Assembly (NCBI GenBank): GCA_044226655.1
Contig: JBGAGO010000001.1
Coordinates: forward strand, 1-64,000
DNA: 64,000 nucleotides
Source of the DNA: JBEVOS01 sp044226655
GTDB lineage: Bacteria; Pseudomonadota; Alphaproteobacteria; Caulobacterales; Aquidulcibacteraceae
Direction: 5' to 3'
A program made the position numbers and the translations under genes. The notes beneath the pieces are model-generated. The model was not told the origin of the DNA. It did no database searches and saw nothing but the letters and a program-made list of their open reading frames with translations. This document shows, in pieces, positions 8,919-16,594 of the stretch. Each line of letters begins with the position of its first letter. The stretch's first letter is position 1.

Positions 8919-8942
8919 TATAAAACGGATGTCCGTTCTATA
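8919..8942. promoter_or_regulatory. Palindromic operator for the TetR/methyltransferase operon
   Basis: The core AACGGA-TG-TCCGTT (8924-8937) is a perfect 6-bp inverted repeat with a 2-bp spacer, extended by TATA on both sides with one mismatch. It lies 12 bp upstream of the GTG start and just before the ribosome site, where it would block the promoter. Length and symmetry fit TetR-family sites. Confidence 0.7.
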
Positions 8943-9091
8943 TAAGAGCCGAAGCCTCTTGTCCAGCGGGCCGCCAGGCGCCGGGAGGAACGCTCGCGGG
9001 GCGGCGTTTGATCGGCGCAGGCGGCGCCCGCGGCTCCCCGCGCGACAAGGCGCGTGTTTCCCGCGCGGCGCGCTTTCGCTATGCCAAGCGC

Positions 9092-9892
9092 ATGCAGGGC
9101 GCTTTTCGTACATCCTATGTGAGCTTTGACTCGGACGCGGCGCCGCCGCTTCGGATCGCGGGAAAGCTTTCGACGCCCGAACTGGCGCCCGGCGCCGCGC
9201 ACGGTCGCGCGCCTGCCGTCGTCATCTGCCATGGGTCCGATGGCCCGGACGCGCGCGGCGCCTTTCACGCCGCCGCGCTCAATGCCGCCGGCATCGCCAC
9301 GCTTGAAATCGACATGTGGGCCGCCCGCGGCGTCAAGCGCGGCGCGGCCGCGCGTCCCGGCAGTCCGATCGAAACCTTGGCCGACGCCTTCGCCGCCAAG
9401 CGCTTCCTCGAAGCGCAGCCCGAAATCGATCCGCTGCGCATCGGCATCCTCGGCTTTTCCTGGGGCGGCGTGGTCTCGCTGCTCAGCGCGACGCAAACAG
9501 CGGCGGCCGCGCATGTCGCGACCAGCGCGCCGTTCAAGGCGCATGTGGCGTTCTATCCTGTGTGCTGGGCCTACGAGACTGTGCCCGGGCTTTCGCTTCG
9601 GCAGCTCACCGGCGCGCCGATCTTGATCCATGCCGGCGAAACGGATGCGTATGACGATCCGGACGGGCTCGACCAATTGCTGGCGCGCCTTCCCGAAACC
9701 GCTCGCGCGCACATCAAAGGCGTGACGCACAAAGGCGCCGGCCACGGCTTCGATCGCGATCAGCCTGCCGTCACCATCGTCGATCCCTTCGCGCACAAGG
9801 GCGCAGGCGGGCCGGTCGTCATGGCGTTTCACGCCGAAGCCGCGCACGCCGCGCGCGAGGCAAGCGTCGGCTTCTTTCTCGAGACGCTTTGA
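9092..9892 (+). CDS. Dienelactone hydrolase family protein (alpha/beta hydrolase)
   Basis: A 266-residue protein with an alpha/beta hydrolase fold. VVICHGSDG is the oxyanion strand, GFSWGGVVSL the nucleophile elbow and GAGHGFD the C-terminal His loop; HAGETDAYDDPD supplies an acidic residue. The pattern fits the DLH group (PF01738), where the usual nucleophile is Cys, but Ser occupies the elbow here. I take the ATG at 9092; a longer frame from 9008 reads through Arg/Ala-rich non-coding sequence. It is divergent from the methyltransferase operon across 184 bp containing the TetR palindrome, so it might share that control, although the palindrome is nearer to the other gene. Substrate unknown. 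Confidence 0.8.
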   Translation: MQGAFRTSYVSFDSDAAPPLRIAGKLSTPELAPGAAHGRAPAVVICHGSDGPDARGAFHAAALNAAGIATLEIDMWAARGVKRGAAARPGSPIETLADAFAAKRFLEAQPEIDPLRIGILGFSWGGVVSLLSATQTAAAAHVATSAPFKAHVAFYPVCWAYETVPGLSLRQLTGAPILIHAGETDAYDDPDGLDQLLARLPETARAHIKGVTHKGAGHGFDRDQPAVTIVDPFAHKGAGGPVVMAFHAEAAHAAREASVGFFLETL

Positions 9893-9910
9893 TCGCGCCA
9901 GCTTGCGTCA

Positions 9911-9949
9911 TGCGGCGGAAAATCGCCGCACTCACACCGTTTCTTTTTC
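9911..9949 (+). terminator. Candidate terminator after the dienelactone-hydrolase-like gene
   Basis: TGCGGCG-GAAAAT-CGCCGCA forms a perfect 7-bp stem at 9911-9930. A T-rich run lies at 9940-9949, nine bases further than ideal, so this may be a weak terminator. Confidence 0.35.
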
Positions 9950-10204
9950 TCGCGGCGCCGAGACGCGGCGCGTCTCGCTCCGGGCCTTCGGCTTCGGCAG
10001 GAGGCGGAAGCGCGTCTGACACCAGGCGAAATCCACGCCGATATCCAGCAGCGCATCCGAGCGTCCGCACGGGCACGCAAATTCCATCACGGAGAGGACA
10101 CGATAGGTCTCGCCGGCGACCAGCGGCACCGGCCTTCCCGTCGCGTGGTTCGGGGCGACGTTGACGCATAGAACCAGATCGCCGGGGCCGACTGCATAGC
10201 TCAT
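9932..10204 (-). CDS. Small conserved-type hypothetical protein with a Cys-Pro-Cys motif
   Basis: A protein of about 90 residues that begins MSYAVGPGDLVLCVN and carries a GETYRVLSV strand, a CPCG motif in the middle and WCQTRFRLLPK near the end. The layout looks like a small beta-barrel protein with Cys ligands, and short proteins of this pattern are common in alphaproteobacteria without known function; that resemblance is from memory. I prefer the ATG at 10204, nine bases after an AGGG; an ATG at 10213 is also possible. It stands alone between two plus-strand genes, and its 3' end meets the terminator-like hairpin of the gene before it. Confidence 0.6.
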   Translation of the reverse strand: MSYAVGPGDLVLCVNVAPNHATGRPVPLVAGETYRVLSVMEFACPCGRSDALLDIGVDFAWCQTRFRLLPKPKARSETRRVSAPREKETV

Positions 10205-10424
10205 GACTTCCATCCCTACGCTGCGGGGAACATAGGCTCGCGCCGGCCAGCGGCAGGCGCCGTCATTCTCTGAAAGGATCAGTATAGCTTATGTAGGCCG
10301 CCGGCGGGAGAGCGCTTCGCGGCCGTTCGCAACTGGGCCGGCCGCCGCCGTCAAGCAAGGTTTGACCCGCATCGACGGTACGTTTACATACTAATCTGCG
10401 ATCCTGCGCGTTGGGAGGCGGCCA

Positions 10425-11999
10425 ATGAAGCCGAGTGCGCTCGCTCACATGATATCCGTTGCGGACATCGTCCGCCCGCACGCCTCGCGCGACCCCGATC
10501 GCATCGCCGTCGAATTTGAAGACAGGGCCATCTCGTTCGGCGCGATCCACAAACGGTCGAACCAAGTCGCTCATGCGCTGCGCGGCGCCGGGATCAAACC
10601 GCAGCAGACCGTGGCCTTCCTCGACAAGAACACGCCCGAATATTTCGAAATAGCGTTCGGCGCCGCGAAGGCGCAGGCCATCAGCCTCGGCGTCAATTGG
10701 CGGCTGTCGCCATCGGAAATGGCGTTCATCATCAAGGACGCGCAGGTGAAAATCCTGTTCGTCGGGCCGCTCTATTTCGCTGCCATGGAAGAGATCAGAA
10801 GCGAACTTTCGCCGGATGTGCTGATCATCGCCTTCGCCCCGCATCCGCACTGGCCGCTCTATGAGGATTGGATCGCGTCGCAGCCCGACTCCGATCCAGC
10901 GCTTGCGGACGATGAGAACGACATCGCGTTCTTGACCTACACGTCGGGAACCACGGGCCTGCCCAAAGGCGCGATGATGACTCATGCGAGTTTCTTCGCG
11001 GCGTTCTCCGCGCTGGAAAGCTGGCGGCTCGATGCGGAGTCCGTCAGCCTCGTCATGATGCCGATGTTTCACTTTTCGGGCTCGGGATGGTCGCTCCTCA
11101 ATCTCGGGATCGGCGCCAGGATCGTGCTCCATCGTGACGTCGATATTCCGGCCATCGCCAAGGCGATTGATGGCTTCGCGATCACCAATGTCATCATGCC
11201 GCCCATCCTCATCGAGGCGATCCTTTCCTTCCGCGCGGATCCGCCCTGCGATTTGAGATCGTTGCGCGCCATCTGTTATGGCGGCGCGCCGATCGGCGAA
11301 GCGCTGCTGCAGCGCGCGGCGCAGCAACTAGGCTGCGAACTCATCCAACTTTACGGCCTGACCGAAACCGCAGGCGGCGTCGCGCAGCTCGATCATATCG
11401 ACCACGACCCCGTTCATCGGCCGGAGCTGATGCGCTCATGCGGCAAGCCGTTCGCCTGGACGGAATTGAAGATCGTCGATCCGAACACGGGCGCGGCGAT
11501 GGCCGTTGGCGAAAGCGGCGAAATCTGGGTGCGCGCCCCGCAGAACATGGCCGGCTATTGGAACAACCCGGGCGCGACGGCTGAGACCATCACGCCGGAG
11601 GGATGGCTGCGCACCGGCGATGTCGGCCGCCTCGATGGCAACGGCTATCTCTATCTGCTGGATCGGATCGGCGACATGATCATTTCCGGCGCCGAGAACA
11701 TCTATCCGGCCGAAGTCGAAGCCGCGCTGTTGAAACATCCCGCGATCGCGGAAGCGGCCGCGTTCGGCGTGCCGGACGCGCGCTGGGGCGAATCCGTGCG
11801 CGCCGCCGTGGTCACGGCGCCGGGCGCGCGCGTGACGGCCGAAGAGATCATCCAGGAAACGCGAAAGCATCTCGCCGGCTACAAGCTCCCGAAGGCCGTG
11901 GACTTCGTCGATCAATTGCCGCGGAACCCGACAGGCAAAGTGCTTCGCCGCCAGCTCAAAGAGCGCTTCTGGAGCGACCACGACAGAGGGATTGCGTAA
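10425..11999 (+). CDS. AMP-dependent acyl-CoA synthetase (fatty-acid-CoA ligase family)
   Basis: A 524-residue ANL-superfamily adenylate-forming enzyme. YTSGTTGLPKGAMMTH is the P-loop-like motif (about 172-187), LYGLTETAGG the A5 motif, WLRTGDVGRLDGNGYLYLLD the hinge region and GAENIYPAEVE the C-terminal swivel. NPTGKVLRRQL places the catalytic Lys near the C-terminus. It activates a carboxylic acid to its CoA thioester through an acyl-AMP. GGGAGG precedes the ATG at a good distance. The Rieske oxygenase starts three bases after its stop, and a MarR gene converges on that. The acid may be a steroid, aromatic or long-chain substrate; the sequence alone does not decide. Confidence 0.92.
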   Translation: MKPSALAHMISVADIVRPHASRDPDRIAVEFEDRAISFGAIHKRSNQVAHALRGAGIKPQQTVAFLDKNTPEYFEIAFGAAKAQAISLGVNWRLSPSEMAFIIKDAQVKILFVGPLYFAAMEEIRSELSPDVLIIAFAPHPHWPLYEDWIASQPDSDPALADDENDIAFLTYTSGTTGLPKGAMMTHASFFAAFSALESWRLDAESVSLVMMPMFHFSGSGWSLLNLGIGARIVLHRDVDIPAIAKAIDGFAITNVIMPPILIEAILSFRADPPCDLRSLRAICYGGAPIGEALLQRAAQQLGCELIQLYGLTETAGGVAQLDHIDHDPVHRPELMRSCGKPFAWTELKIVDPNTGAAMAVGESGEIWVRAPQNMAGYWNNPGATAETITPEGWLRTGDVGRLDGNGYLYLLDRIGDMIISGAENIYPAEVEAALLKHPAIAEAAAFGVPDARWGESVRAAVVTAPGARVTAEEIIQETRKHLAGYKLPKAVDFVDQLPRNPTGKVLRRQLKERFWSDHDRGIA

Positions 12000-12002
12000 G
12001 CC

Positions 12003-12965
12003 ATGACCCCGACCGCCGAAAGCGCGCACAAGGATTACCGCTACCCGTTCGAGCCCTATCCGACGAGCTGGTACATGCTCGCCGAATCCGCCGAGCTTCA
12101 GCCCGGCGGCGTGCTGCCCCTCCACTATTTCGGCCGCGACCTCGTGCTCTATCGCACCGAGTCCGGCGTTCCCGTTGTCGCCGACGCCCATTGCCCGCAC
12201 ATGGGCGCGCATCTCGGCTATGGCGGAAAGGTGTGCGGCGAATCCATCAAATGCCCGTTTCACGCCTGGGAATACGCGAAGGACGGCGCCTGCGTCGCAA
12301 TTCCCTATCGCACGACCGAAAAGATTCCCGAGATCGCGCTGAAGATTTGGCGTGTGAAAGAGACCAGCGGATTCATCTTCGCCTATTTCAGTCCAACAGA
12401 CGAGCCGCCCGCTTGGGAGGTTCCGGACGAACCCGCCTGGGGCCAGAAGGGCTGGCTCGGCTACGAGACGTTCAGCTGGCGCGCGAAAGTTCACGTGCAG
12501 GAGGTCGCCGAAAACATTCCCGATACGGCGCACTTCGTCTATGTCCACGAGGTGCCGACTTTGCCGAAAGTCCGCGGCAAGATCGACGGGCACATCTATC
12601 GCCAGACGATGACCAACCTCGCCTACGGCAAGGAGGTCACGGTGCTGGTGCACGATGCCTATGCGCTCGGCTTCTCATGGATCGAAGCGTTCATCCCGGT
12701 GCATTATCGCATGATGGTCGCGGCGACGCCCATCGATGAGCTCTACACGCATCTGCGACTCTACTTCCTGGTCGAGGAAGGTGAGGACGCGCGCGAATTG
12801 TCCAAGCTCAGCCGCAAGACCATCGACCTTGTCATCGAAAACACGTCGCGCGACGTACGCATCTGGGAGCACAAGGCCTATATCGAGCGCCCGCCGCTGG
12901 TGCAGGGCGATGGCCCGATCTCCGTGCTGCGGCGCTGGTCGCGCCAATTCTACGCAGCGCCCTGA
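12003..12965 (+). CDS. Rieske non-heme iron oxygenase, KshA-like
   Basis: A 320-residue oxygenase component. The Rieske [2Fe-2S] ligands are in CPHMGAH (Cys64, His66) and CPFHAW (Cys84, His87). The mononuclear iron motif is NIPDTAHFVYVH, with His177 and His182 preceded by the bridging Asp174. This arrangement and length fit Rieske monooxygenases such as 3-ketosteroid 9-alpha-hydroxylase (KshA), although related enzymes act on other hydrophobic ring compounds. It needs a separate reductase, which is not in the window. Spacing of three bases after the acyl-CoA ligase implies one operon. Confidence 0.88.
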   Translation: MTPTAESAHKDYRYPFEPYPTSWYMLAESAELQPGGVLPLHYFGRDLVLYRTESGVPVVADAHCPHMGAHLGYGGKVCGESIKCPFHAWEYAKDGACVAIPYRTTEKIPEIALKIWRVKETSGFIFAYFSPTDEPPAWEVPDEPAWGQKGWLGYETFSWRAKVHVQEVAENIPDTAHFVYVHEVPTLPKVRGKIDGHIYRQTMTNLAYGKEVTVLVHDAYALGFSWIEAFIPVHYRMMVAATPIDELYTHLRLYFLVEEGEDARELSKLSRKTIDLVIENTSRDVRIWEHKAYIERPPLVQGDGPISVLRRWSRQFYAAP

Positions 12966-12980
12966 GCGGCCCCACGCTCT

Positions 12981-13436
12981 TTACGTAAGCTCGTCCGCGT
13001 CGGCGATGTTTGCATGAACCTTCAAGAGCACGGCAAGCGCGCGCTGTAGCTGCGCCGGGTCTATGCCCTTGCGCAGCGCCGGGCTCACTATCTCCACTTG
13101 GCGATTGATCTTATCGACCATGGCCCGGCCGCGCTTGGTCAGCGTCACGTCGATCTGGCGTGCGTCTTTCGCATTGCGCTCCCGTTGGACAAAGCCGCGC
13201 GATTCAAGATCCACGATCAGCGCGCCCGTCGCGGCCTTGCCGATGCCAAGCGCTTCGGCGATCTCTCTTTGATTGTGCAGATGCGCCCAGTCGAGCTGAA
13301 GAAGAATGCCGGCTTCGTTGCTGGTCAGCCCAAGCGACCGGAAATGCGCATTGTAAAATCTCAGCAGCGAGCGGCTCACGAGATGAAGGACGAACTCGAA
13401 CTGGCGTTCCGGTTCGTGCGGAATCGTATCGCTCAC
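12981..13436 (-). CDS. MarR family transcriptional regulator
   Basis: A 151-residue winged-helix regulator. LTSNEAGILLQLDW leads into the recognition unit REIAEALGIGKAATGALIVDLESRGFV, followed by the wing ARQIDVTLTKRG. MarR proteins bind as dimers and usually release DNA when a phenolic or aromatic ligand binds. It converges on the acyl-CoA ligase/Rieske operon with a 15-bp gap, and control of that operon is the simplest hypothesis. An ATGCA-8 bp-TGCAT inverted repeat at 13471-13488, upstream of its own start, could be an autoregulatory site, but 5-bp arms are weak evidence. The stretch 13437-13825 holds no gene that I can support. Confidence 0.9.
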   Translation of the reverse strand: MSDTIPHEPERQFEFVLHLVSRSLLRFYNAHFRSLGLTSNEAGILLQLDWAHLHNQREIAEALGIGKAATGALIVDLESRGFVQRERNAKDARQIDVTLTKRGRAMVDKINRQVEIVSPALRKGIDPAQLQRALAVLLKVHANIADADELT

Positions 13437-13825
13437 GAGGCCACCGCCTGCGTCTCTTCCCTGTGATTCAATGCAACCGACTCTGCATGCGCTCTACGCT
13501 TTCATCGCCCATGAGGTGCGACGGTTCAAGCGCATACGACCCGACGAGAGGGCATAATAAAGCACCTCGCGCGCCGTAGATCTCAGCGGCAGGCAGGCGA
13601 ACTTGCGCGAGGCTTTGCTGCGCCTTGGCGGACCGCGCGCGATGAAGATGGGAACTACGTCTGCGCGCGATAGACAAGGTGCCTATCCTCCGCGCGCTGC
13701 ACGGCGCACGGCCTTGGCCGGATGTGTTTCCGGAAGAATAGGCGAGAGGCATGAGACGCGGAGCGCGTGCGCCACTCTTCCACGTCCACATATGTCTCTT
13801 TCGGCCCCGCTTCCCGTACTCGCGA

Positions 13826-14959
13826 TCACGCGGGCGAAAGCGTTCTGGCGACGCGGAAACCCATGTAAATTTCATATCCTGACGGCACGAAAAGCTGGTG
13901 TTTTCGCCGTTTGGCCATCCGGCGGCGATCACCGCCGCGAAGCACACGAACCCTGCTGTCCACGCCGTTGGTTCGAGCCGATCCGTCCACCGGTGCGCCA
14001 TGATAGCTATCGTGCCAAACATCTTCGCACCATTGCCAGACCTTGCCGCGCATCTGCAGCAACGCTGGCGGCCCGGCTCGACATGCATAATCCCACTCAG
14101 CCTCGGTAGGCAGGCGATATTGGTCGCTGTGACGAAGCGCGAGCTTGGCGTTTAACCAACCAATGTAATCGTTCGCAAATTGCATAGTGACGTTGTTGAC
14201 GGGCCGATTCCCGCGCAAAAAGCCGCCAAACCAGCCTCCGCCACCATCCAGCTTGGCGCCCGCCTGCGCGGCGGCGTCCCACTGATCGAATGTGATAGGA
14301 AATCTGCCGAGGGCGAACGTGTAATCGATTTTTACCTCGTGCTGGGGGCGTTCCTCTTCGCCCGAACCCGCTTCGCCCACCGGCGCGCCCATCAGAAACC
14401 GCCCCGGCGGGATCGTCACCATTTCGGCGCAAACGTTTTCGGGCAGGCCGGGGATCGCGTCGCGCCATACGGCGCCAGGGCGCAGACGCGGGTCATCGCG
14501 CACGGGCGCGACTTTCGGCGCAAGAGACGCGACTGGCTCGACTGCGCCCAGCAGCGCGGCGACGCGCTCCGTCAGCCGCGCGCAGGCGTCGTTCTCCTCG
14601 CCGCGCCAACCGACGAGGCTGACGGCCTGGAGATGGCTGAATTCAAGCGCGATGCGGCCTTCGTCGAGCAGAACCGGGATCAGCCGGCCGCTCTTGGTTC
14701 TGTCGTGTTCATTCTTGACGTAATATTTCCCCTCGCGGTTCGGCGTGAACGCGCCGCGCGCGTCGATGCTCGCCTCGGACCAGATTCCTAGCGTGAGGTT
14801 GGAACACTCCAATTCGTCGAGAATACGGTTGAACCATTCGTCGCCCGGCTCAAGGCCCTCATCCCACCAGACGGTATAGTCGGCGCGTTCGAGTAGGCGC
14901 ACCAGCGGCTCGACGCGCGCGCTGTCCTGGCGCTTGTAGGAGATGAAAATATCCGCCAC
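13826..14959 (-). CDS. TIR domain - SUMF1 (formylglycine-generating-enzyme-like) fusion
   Basis: About 377 residues. I prefer the GTG at 14959, which gives the common TIR start (V/M)ADIFISYKRQD; an ATG at 14995 would add 12 residues. Residues 1 to about 135 are a TIR domain: ADIFISYKRQDSARVEPLV, YTVWWDEGLEPG, LTLGIWSEASI, RLIPVLLDEG. A Glu in YYVKNEHDRT sits where the NAD-cleaving Glu of active TIRs is expected. The remainder is FGE-sulfatase-like (PF03781): MVTIPPGRFLMGAP, YRLPTEAEWDYACRAG, GKVWQWCEDVW, RVLRGG, MGFRVAR. Compared with typical family members, the stretch between RAG and the WQWC motif is very short, and the Trp after RLRGG-type motif is missing. Bacterial TIR-SUMF1 proteins are usually signalling or conflict proteins without a proven reaction. 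Confidence 0.8.
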   Translation of the reverse strand: MADIFISYKRQDSARVEPLVRLLERADYTVWWDEGLEPGDEWFNRILDELECSNLTLGIWSEASIDARGAFTPNREGKYYVKNEHDRTKSGRLIPVLLDEGRIALEFSHLQAVSLVGWRGEENDACARLTERVAALLGAVEPVASLAPKVAPVRDDPRLRPGAVWRDAIPGLPENVCAEMVTIPPGRFLMGAPVGEAGSGEEERPQHEVKIDYTFALGRFPITFDQWDAAAQAGAKLDGGGGWFGGFLRGNRPVNNVTMQFANDYIGWLNAKLALRHSDQYRLPTEAEWDYACRAGPPALLQMRGKVWQWCEDVWHDSYHGAPVDGSARTNGVDSRVRVLRGGDRRRMAKRRKHQLFVPSGYEIYMGFRVARTLSPA

Positions 14960-15078
14960 CGCCCGCCACCCGCCTTCAGCTTGGTTCAGCGACATCTATT
15001 GCAACGGCGTGCGCTCGTCACGATGACTCGGCGCGATGAGGCTATCGGCGGGAATTGGCGTCTGGATCTATGCCGAAG

Positions 15079-15168
15079 TGGCGGACAGAGAGGGATTCGA
15101 ACCCTCGTTAGGCTTTCACCTAAACACGCTTTCCAAGCGTGCGCCTTCAGCCACTCGGCCACCTGTCC
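15079..15168 (-). tRNA. tRNA-Ser, anticodon GGA
   Basis: The minus strand reads GGACAGGTGGCCGAGTGGCT and ends in GTCCGCCA, giving a 7-bp acceptor stem with one G-T pair and an encoded CCA. The long variable arm and the 90-nt length are those of a class II tRNA. The anticodon loop TTGGAAA (anticodon at 15132-15134) reads UCC/UCU serine codons. A promoter lies directly upstream at 15179-15207. Confidence 0.95.
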
Positions 15169-15178
15169 GGCGCGGGCG

Positions 15179-15207
15179 CTTATAAGGCGCACGCTGATGT
15201 TTACAAA
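15179..15207 (-). promoter_or_regulatory. Promoter of the tRNA-Ser gene
   Basis: On the minus strand TTTGTA (15202-15207) and TATAAG (15179-15184) are separated by exactly 17 bp, with transcription expected a few bases before the mature tRNA end at 15168. The same pair of elements recurs 90 bp upstream in the duplicated copy. Confidence 0.55.
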
Positions 15208-15230
15208 CCGGCCCGCTGGCGCGGGCCCCG

Positions 15231-15305
15231 GCGCCTTCAACCACTCGGCCGCCGCTTCGGCGCGGGCGCTTATAAGGCGCGCGCAGGTCTTTACAAACCG
15301 GTCCG
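15231..15305 (-). repeat. Second copy of the tRNA-Ser 5' fragment plus its promoter
   Basis: The 75 bp at 15141-15215 (5' part of tRNA-Ser, leader and promoter) recur at 15231-15305 with few changes. Copy two holds a tRNA-like GCCGAGTGGTTGAAGGCGCC and repeats the CTTATAAG and TTTGTAAA elements, but has no acceptor 3' half. It is a truncated tRNA pseudogene that supplies a second promoter pointing at the real tRNA. The rest of 15306-15483 is non-coding. Confidence 0.75.
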
Positions 15306-15374
15306 GCCGGCCGGACGATTTGGGAAGGGCGGGGTTATACGCCGTGGGGACGGGATGGGAAGGCCAGGACCCAC

Positions 15375-15402
15375 GTAACTTTCGCCGCGTAACTTTCGCC
15401 GG
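15375..15402. repeat. Two tandem 14-bp units upstream of msrA
   Basis: CGTAACTTTCGCCG occurs twice head to tail (15375-15388 and 15389-15402), and CGTAAC appears again at 15417. The array lies about 80 bp upstream of the msrA start and could be a regulator site or a simple slippage product. Confidence 0.6.
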
Positions 15403-15483
15403 GCGCCCGTCGCCGCGTAACCTTTTCAGGGGCGATGACGAAGTAGCGGCGAGCGCTTACATTGGGCGCTCCAAGGAGTCCTT

Positions 15484-16140
15484 ATGTTCTCCCTCAAAAA
15501 GAAACTCGACCTGCCCACCGCCGCCGAGGCCCTGCCCGGCCGCGCCCAGCCGATCCCCACCAGCCGGGAGCATTTCGTCGCCGGCCGCCCGATCCAGCCG
15601 CCCTTCCCCGACGGGCTCGAAGAAGCCCAATTCGGGCTCGGCTGCTTCTGGGGCGCCGAGCGCAAATTCTGGCAGACCGACGGCGTGTGGACCACGGCCG
15701 TCGGCTATGGCGGCGGCATCACGCCGAACCCGACCTATGAGGAAGTGTGCTCGGGCCGCACCGGCCACACCGAATTGGTGCGCGTGGTCTATGACCCGAA
15801 GCTGATCAGCTACGACCAGCTCCTGAAGGTATTCTTCGAAGCGCACGATCCGACCCAGGGCATGCGCCAGGGCGGCGACATCGGCACGCAATATCGCTCC
15901 GCGATCTACGTGCTGAACGATGCGCAAAAGGCCGCCGCGGAAAAGGCCAAGGCCGCCTACAACGACGCGCTCAAGGCCAAAGGCTTCGGCGCGATCACGA
16001 CGGAAATTCGCGAGGCTGGTCCGTTCTTCTACGCGGAAGACTATCACCAGCAATATCTGGCGAAGAATCCCGGCGGCTATTGCGGGCTCGGCGGCACGGG
16101 CGTCGTCTGCCAGATCGGCACGGGCGTCAGCGCGTCGTGA
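15484..16140 (+). CDS. msrA: Peptide-methionine (S)-S-oxide reductase
   Basis: A 218-residue protein. GLGCFWGAER contains the catalytic Cys54, FGLGCFWG being the family signature. TAVGYGGGITPNPTYEEVCSG, GHTELVRVVYDP and DIGTQYRSAIY follow in the usual order. The C-terminal GGYCGLGGTGVVC provides candidate recycling cysteines. The enzyme reduces methionine-S-sulfoxide in free or protein form, with thioredoxin as reductant, and protects against oxidative damage. AAGGAG stands five bases before the ATG. The 40-residue N-terminal extension before the core contains no clear signal peptide, so a cytosolic location is likely. Confidence 0.95.
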   Translation: MFSLKKKLDLPTAAEALPGRAQPIPTSREHFVAGRPIQPPFPDGLEEAQFGLGCFWGAERKFWQTDGVWTTAVGYGGGITPNPTYEEVCSGRTGHTELVRVVYDPKLISYDQLLKVFFEAHDPTQGMRQGGDIGTQYRSAIYVLNDAQKAAAEKAKAAYNDALKAKGFGAITTEIREAGPFFYAEDYHQQYLAKNPGGYCGLGGTGVVCQIGTGVSAS

Positions 16141-16174
16141 GCTTGCGCGCACAGCGCATGGCCGGCGCGCGGCC

Positions 16175-16594
16175 ATGACGCCCAAGGCGCTTGAAGCGTT
16201 CGCGCTGTCGCTGCCGGGCGCGACGCTATCGGTCCAATGGGGCGACGACCACGTCTACAAGGTCGGCGGCAAGATGTTCGCCGTGCTGGGTCCGGGCGTC
16301 ACGCGCGGCGCATCGATGTCGTTCAAATGCAGCGAATTGTCGTTCGAATTGCTGACGGGGCGGCGCGGGATCATTCCCGCGCCTTACCTCGCCCGCGCCA
16401 AATGGGTGTGCCTCGAAACGCTCAGCGCGCTCGATGACGACGAGCTCAAGGCGCGGCTCAAGGAAGCGCATCGCCTGATCTTCGAAAAGCTGACGCGCAA
16501 AGCGCGCGCCGAAATTGCGGCCGCCGCGCCGGCCGCGCCCGCAGCGCCATCCAAGCCGGCGAAGAAAGCGGCCAAGAAGGCCAAGCGGGCATGA
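16175..16594 (+). CDS. MmcQ/YjbR family protein
   Basis: A 139-residue protein. The core (residues 1 to about 110) has the YjbR fold pattern: MTPKALEAFALSLPGA, HVYKVGGKMFAVLG, SFKCSELSFELLT, PAPYLARAKWVCLE. This family (PF04237) is small, with a double-wing fold and a suggested DNA-binding role that is not firmly proven. The C-terminal 30 residues are Ala/Pro/Lys-rich and end in KKAAKKAKRA, a basic tail that could bind nucleic acid. The start at 16175 is the first ATG before the conserved region. Its stop overlaps the next start by ATGA, so it is coupled to the acetyltransferase gene. Confidence 0.85.
   Translation: MTPKALEAFALSLPGATLSVQWGDDHVYKVGGKMFAVLGPGVTRGASMSFKCSELSFELLTGRRGIIPAPYLARAKWVCLETLSALDDDELKARLKEAHRLIFEKLTRKARAEIAAAAPAAPAAPSKPAKKAAKKAKRA

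Noticed and set aside
9008..9091. Longer N-terminus for the dienelactone-hydrolase-like protein
   Set aside because: The added 28 residues are Gly/Arg-rich with no homology-like pattern; the ATG at 9092 directly precedes the domain.
10375..10400. Possible MarR site near GTACGTTTACATAC upstream of the acyl-CoA ligase
   Set aside because: The half-sites match at only about four of five positions and are AT-rich; too weak to report as an operator.
13468..14088. Minus-strand frame of 206 codons overlapping the TIR-SUMF1 3' end
   Set aside because: It shadows the SUMF1 domain in another frame; the translation is rich in Arg, Ser and Cys with no motif.
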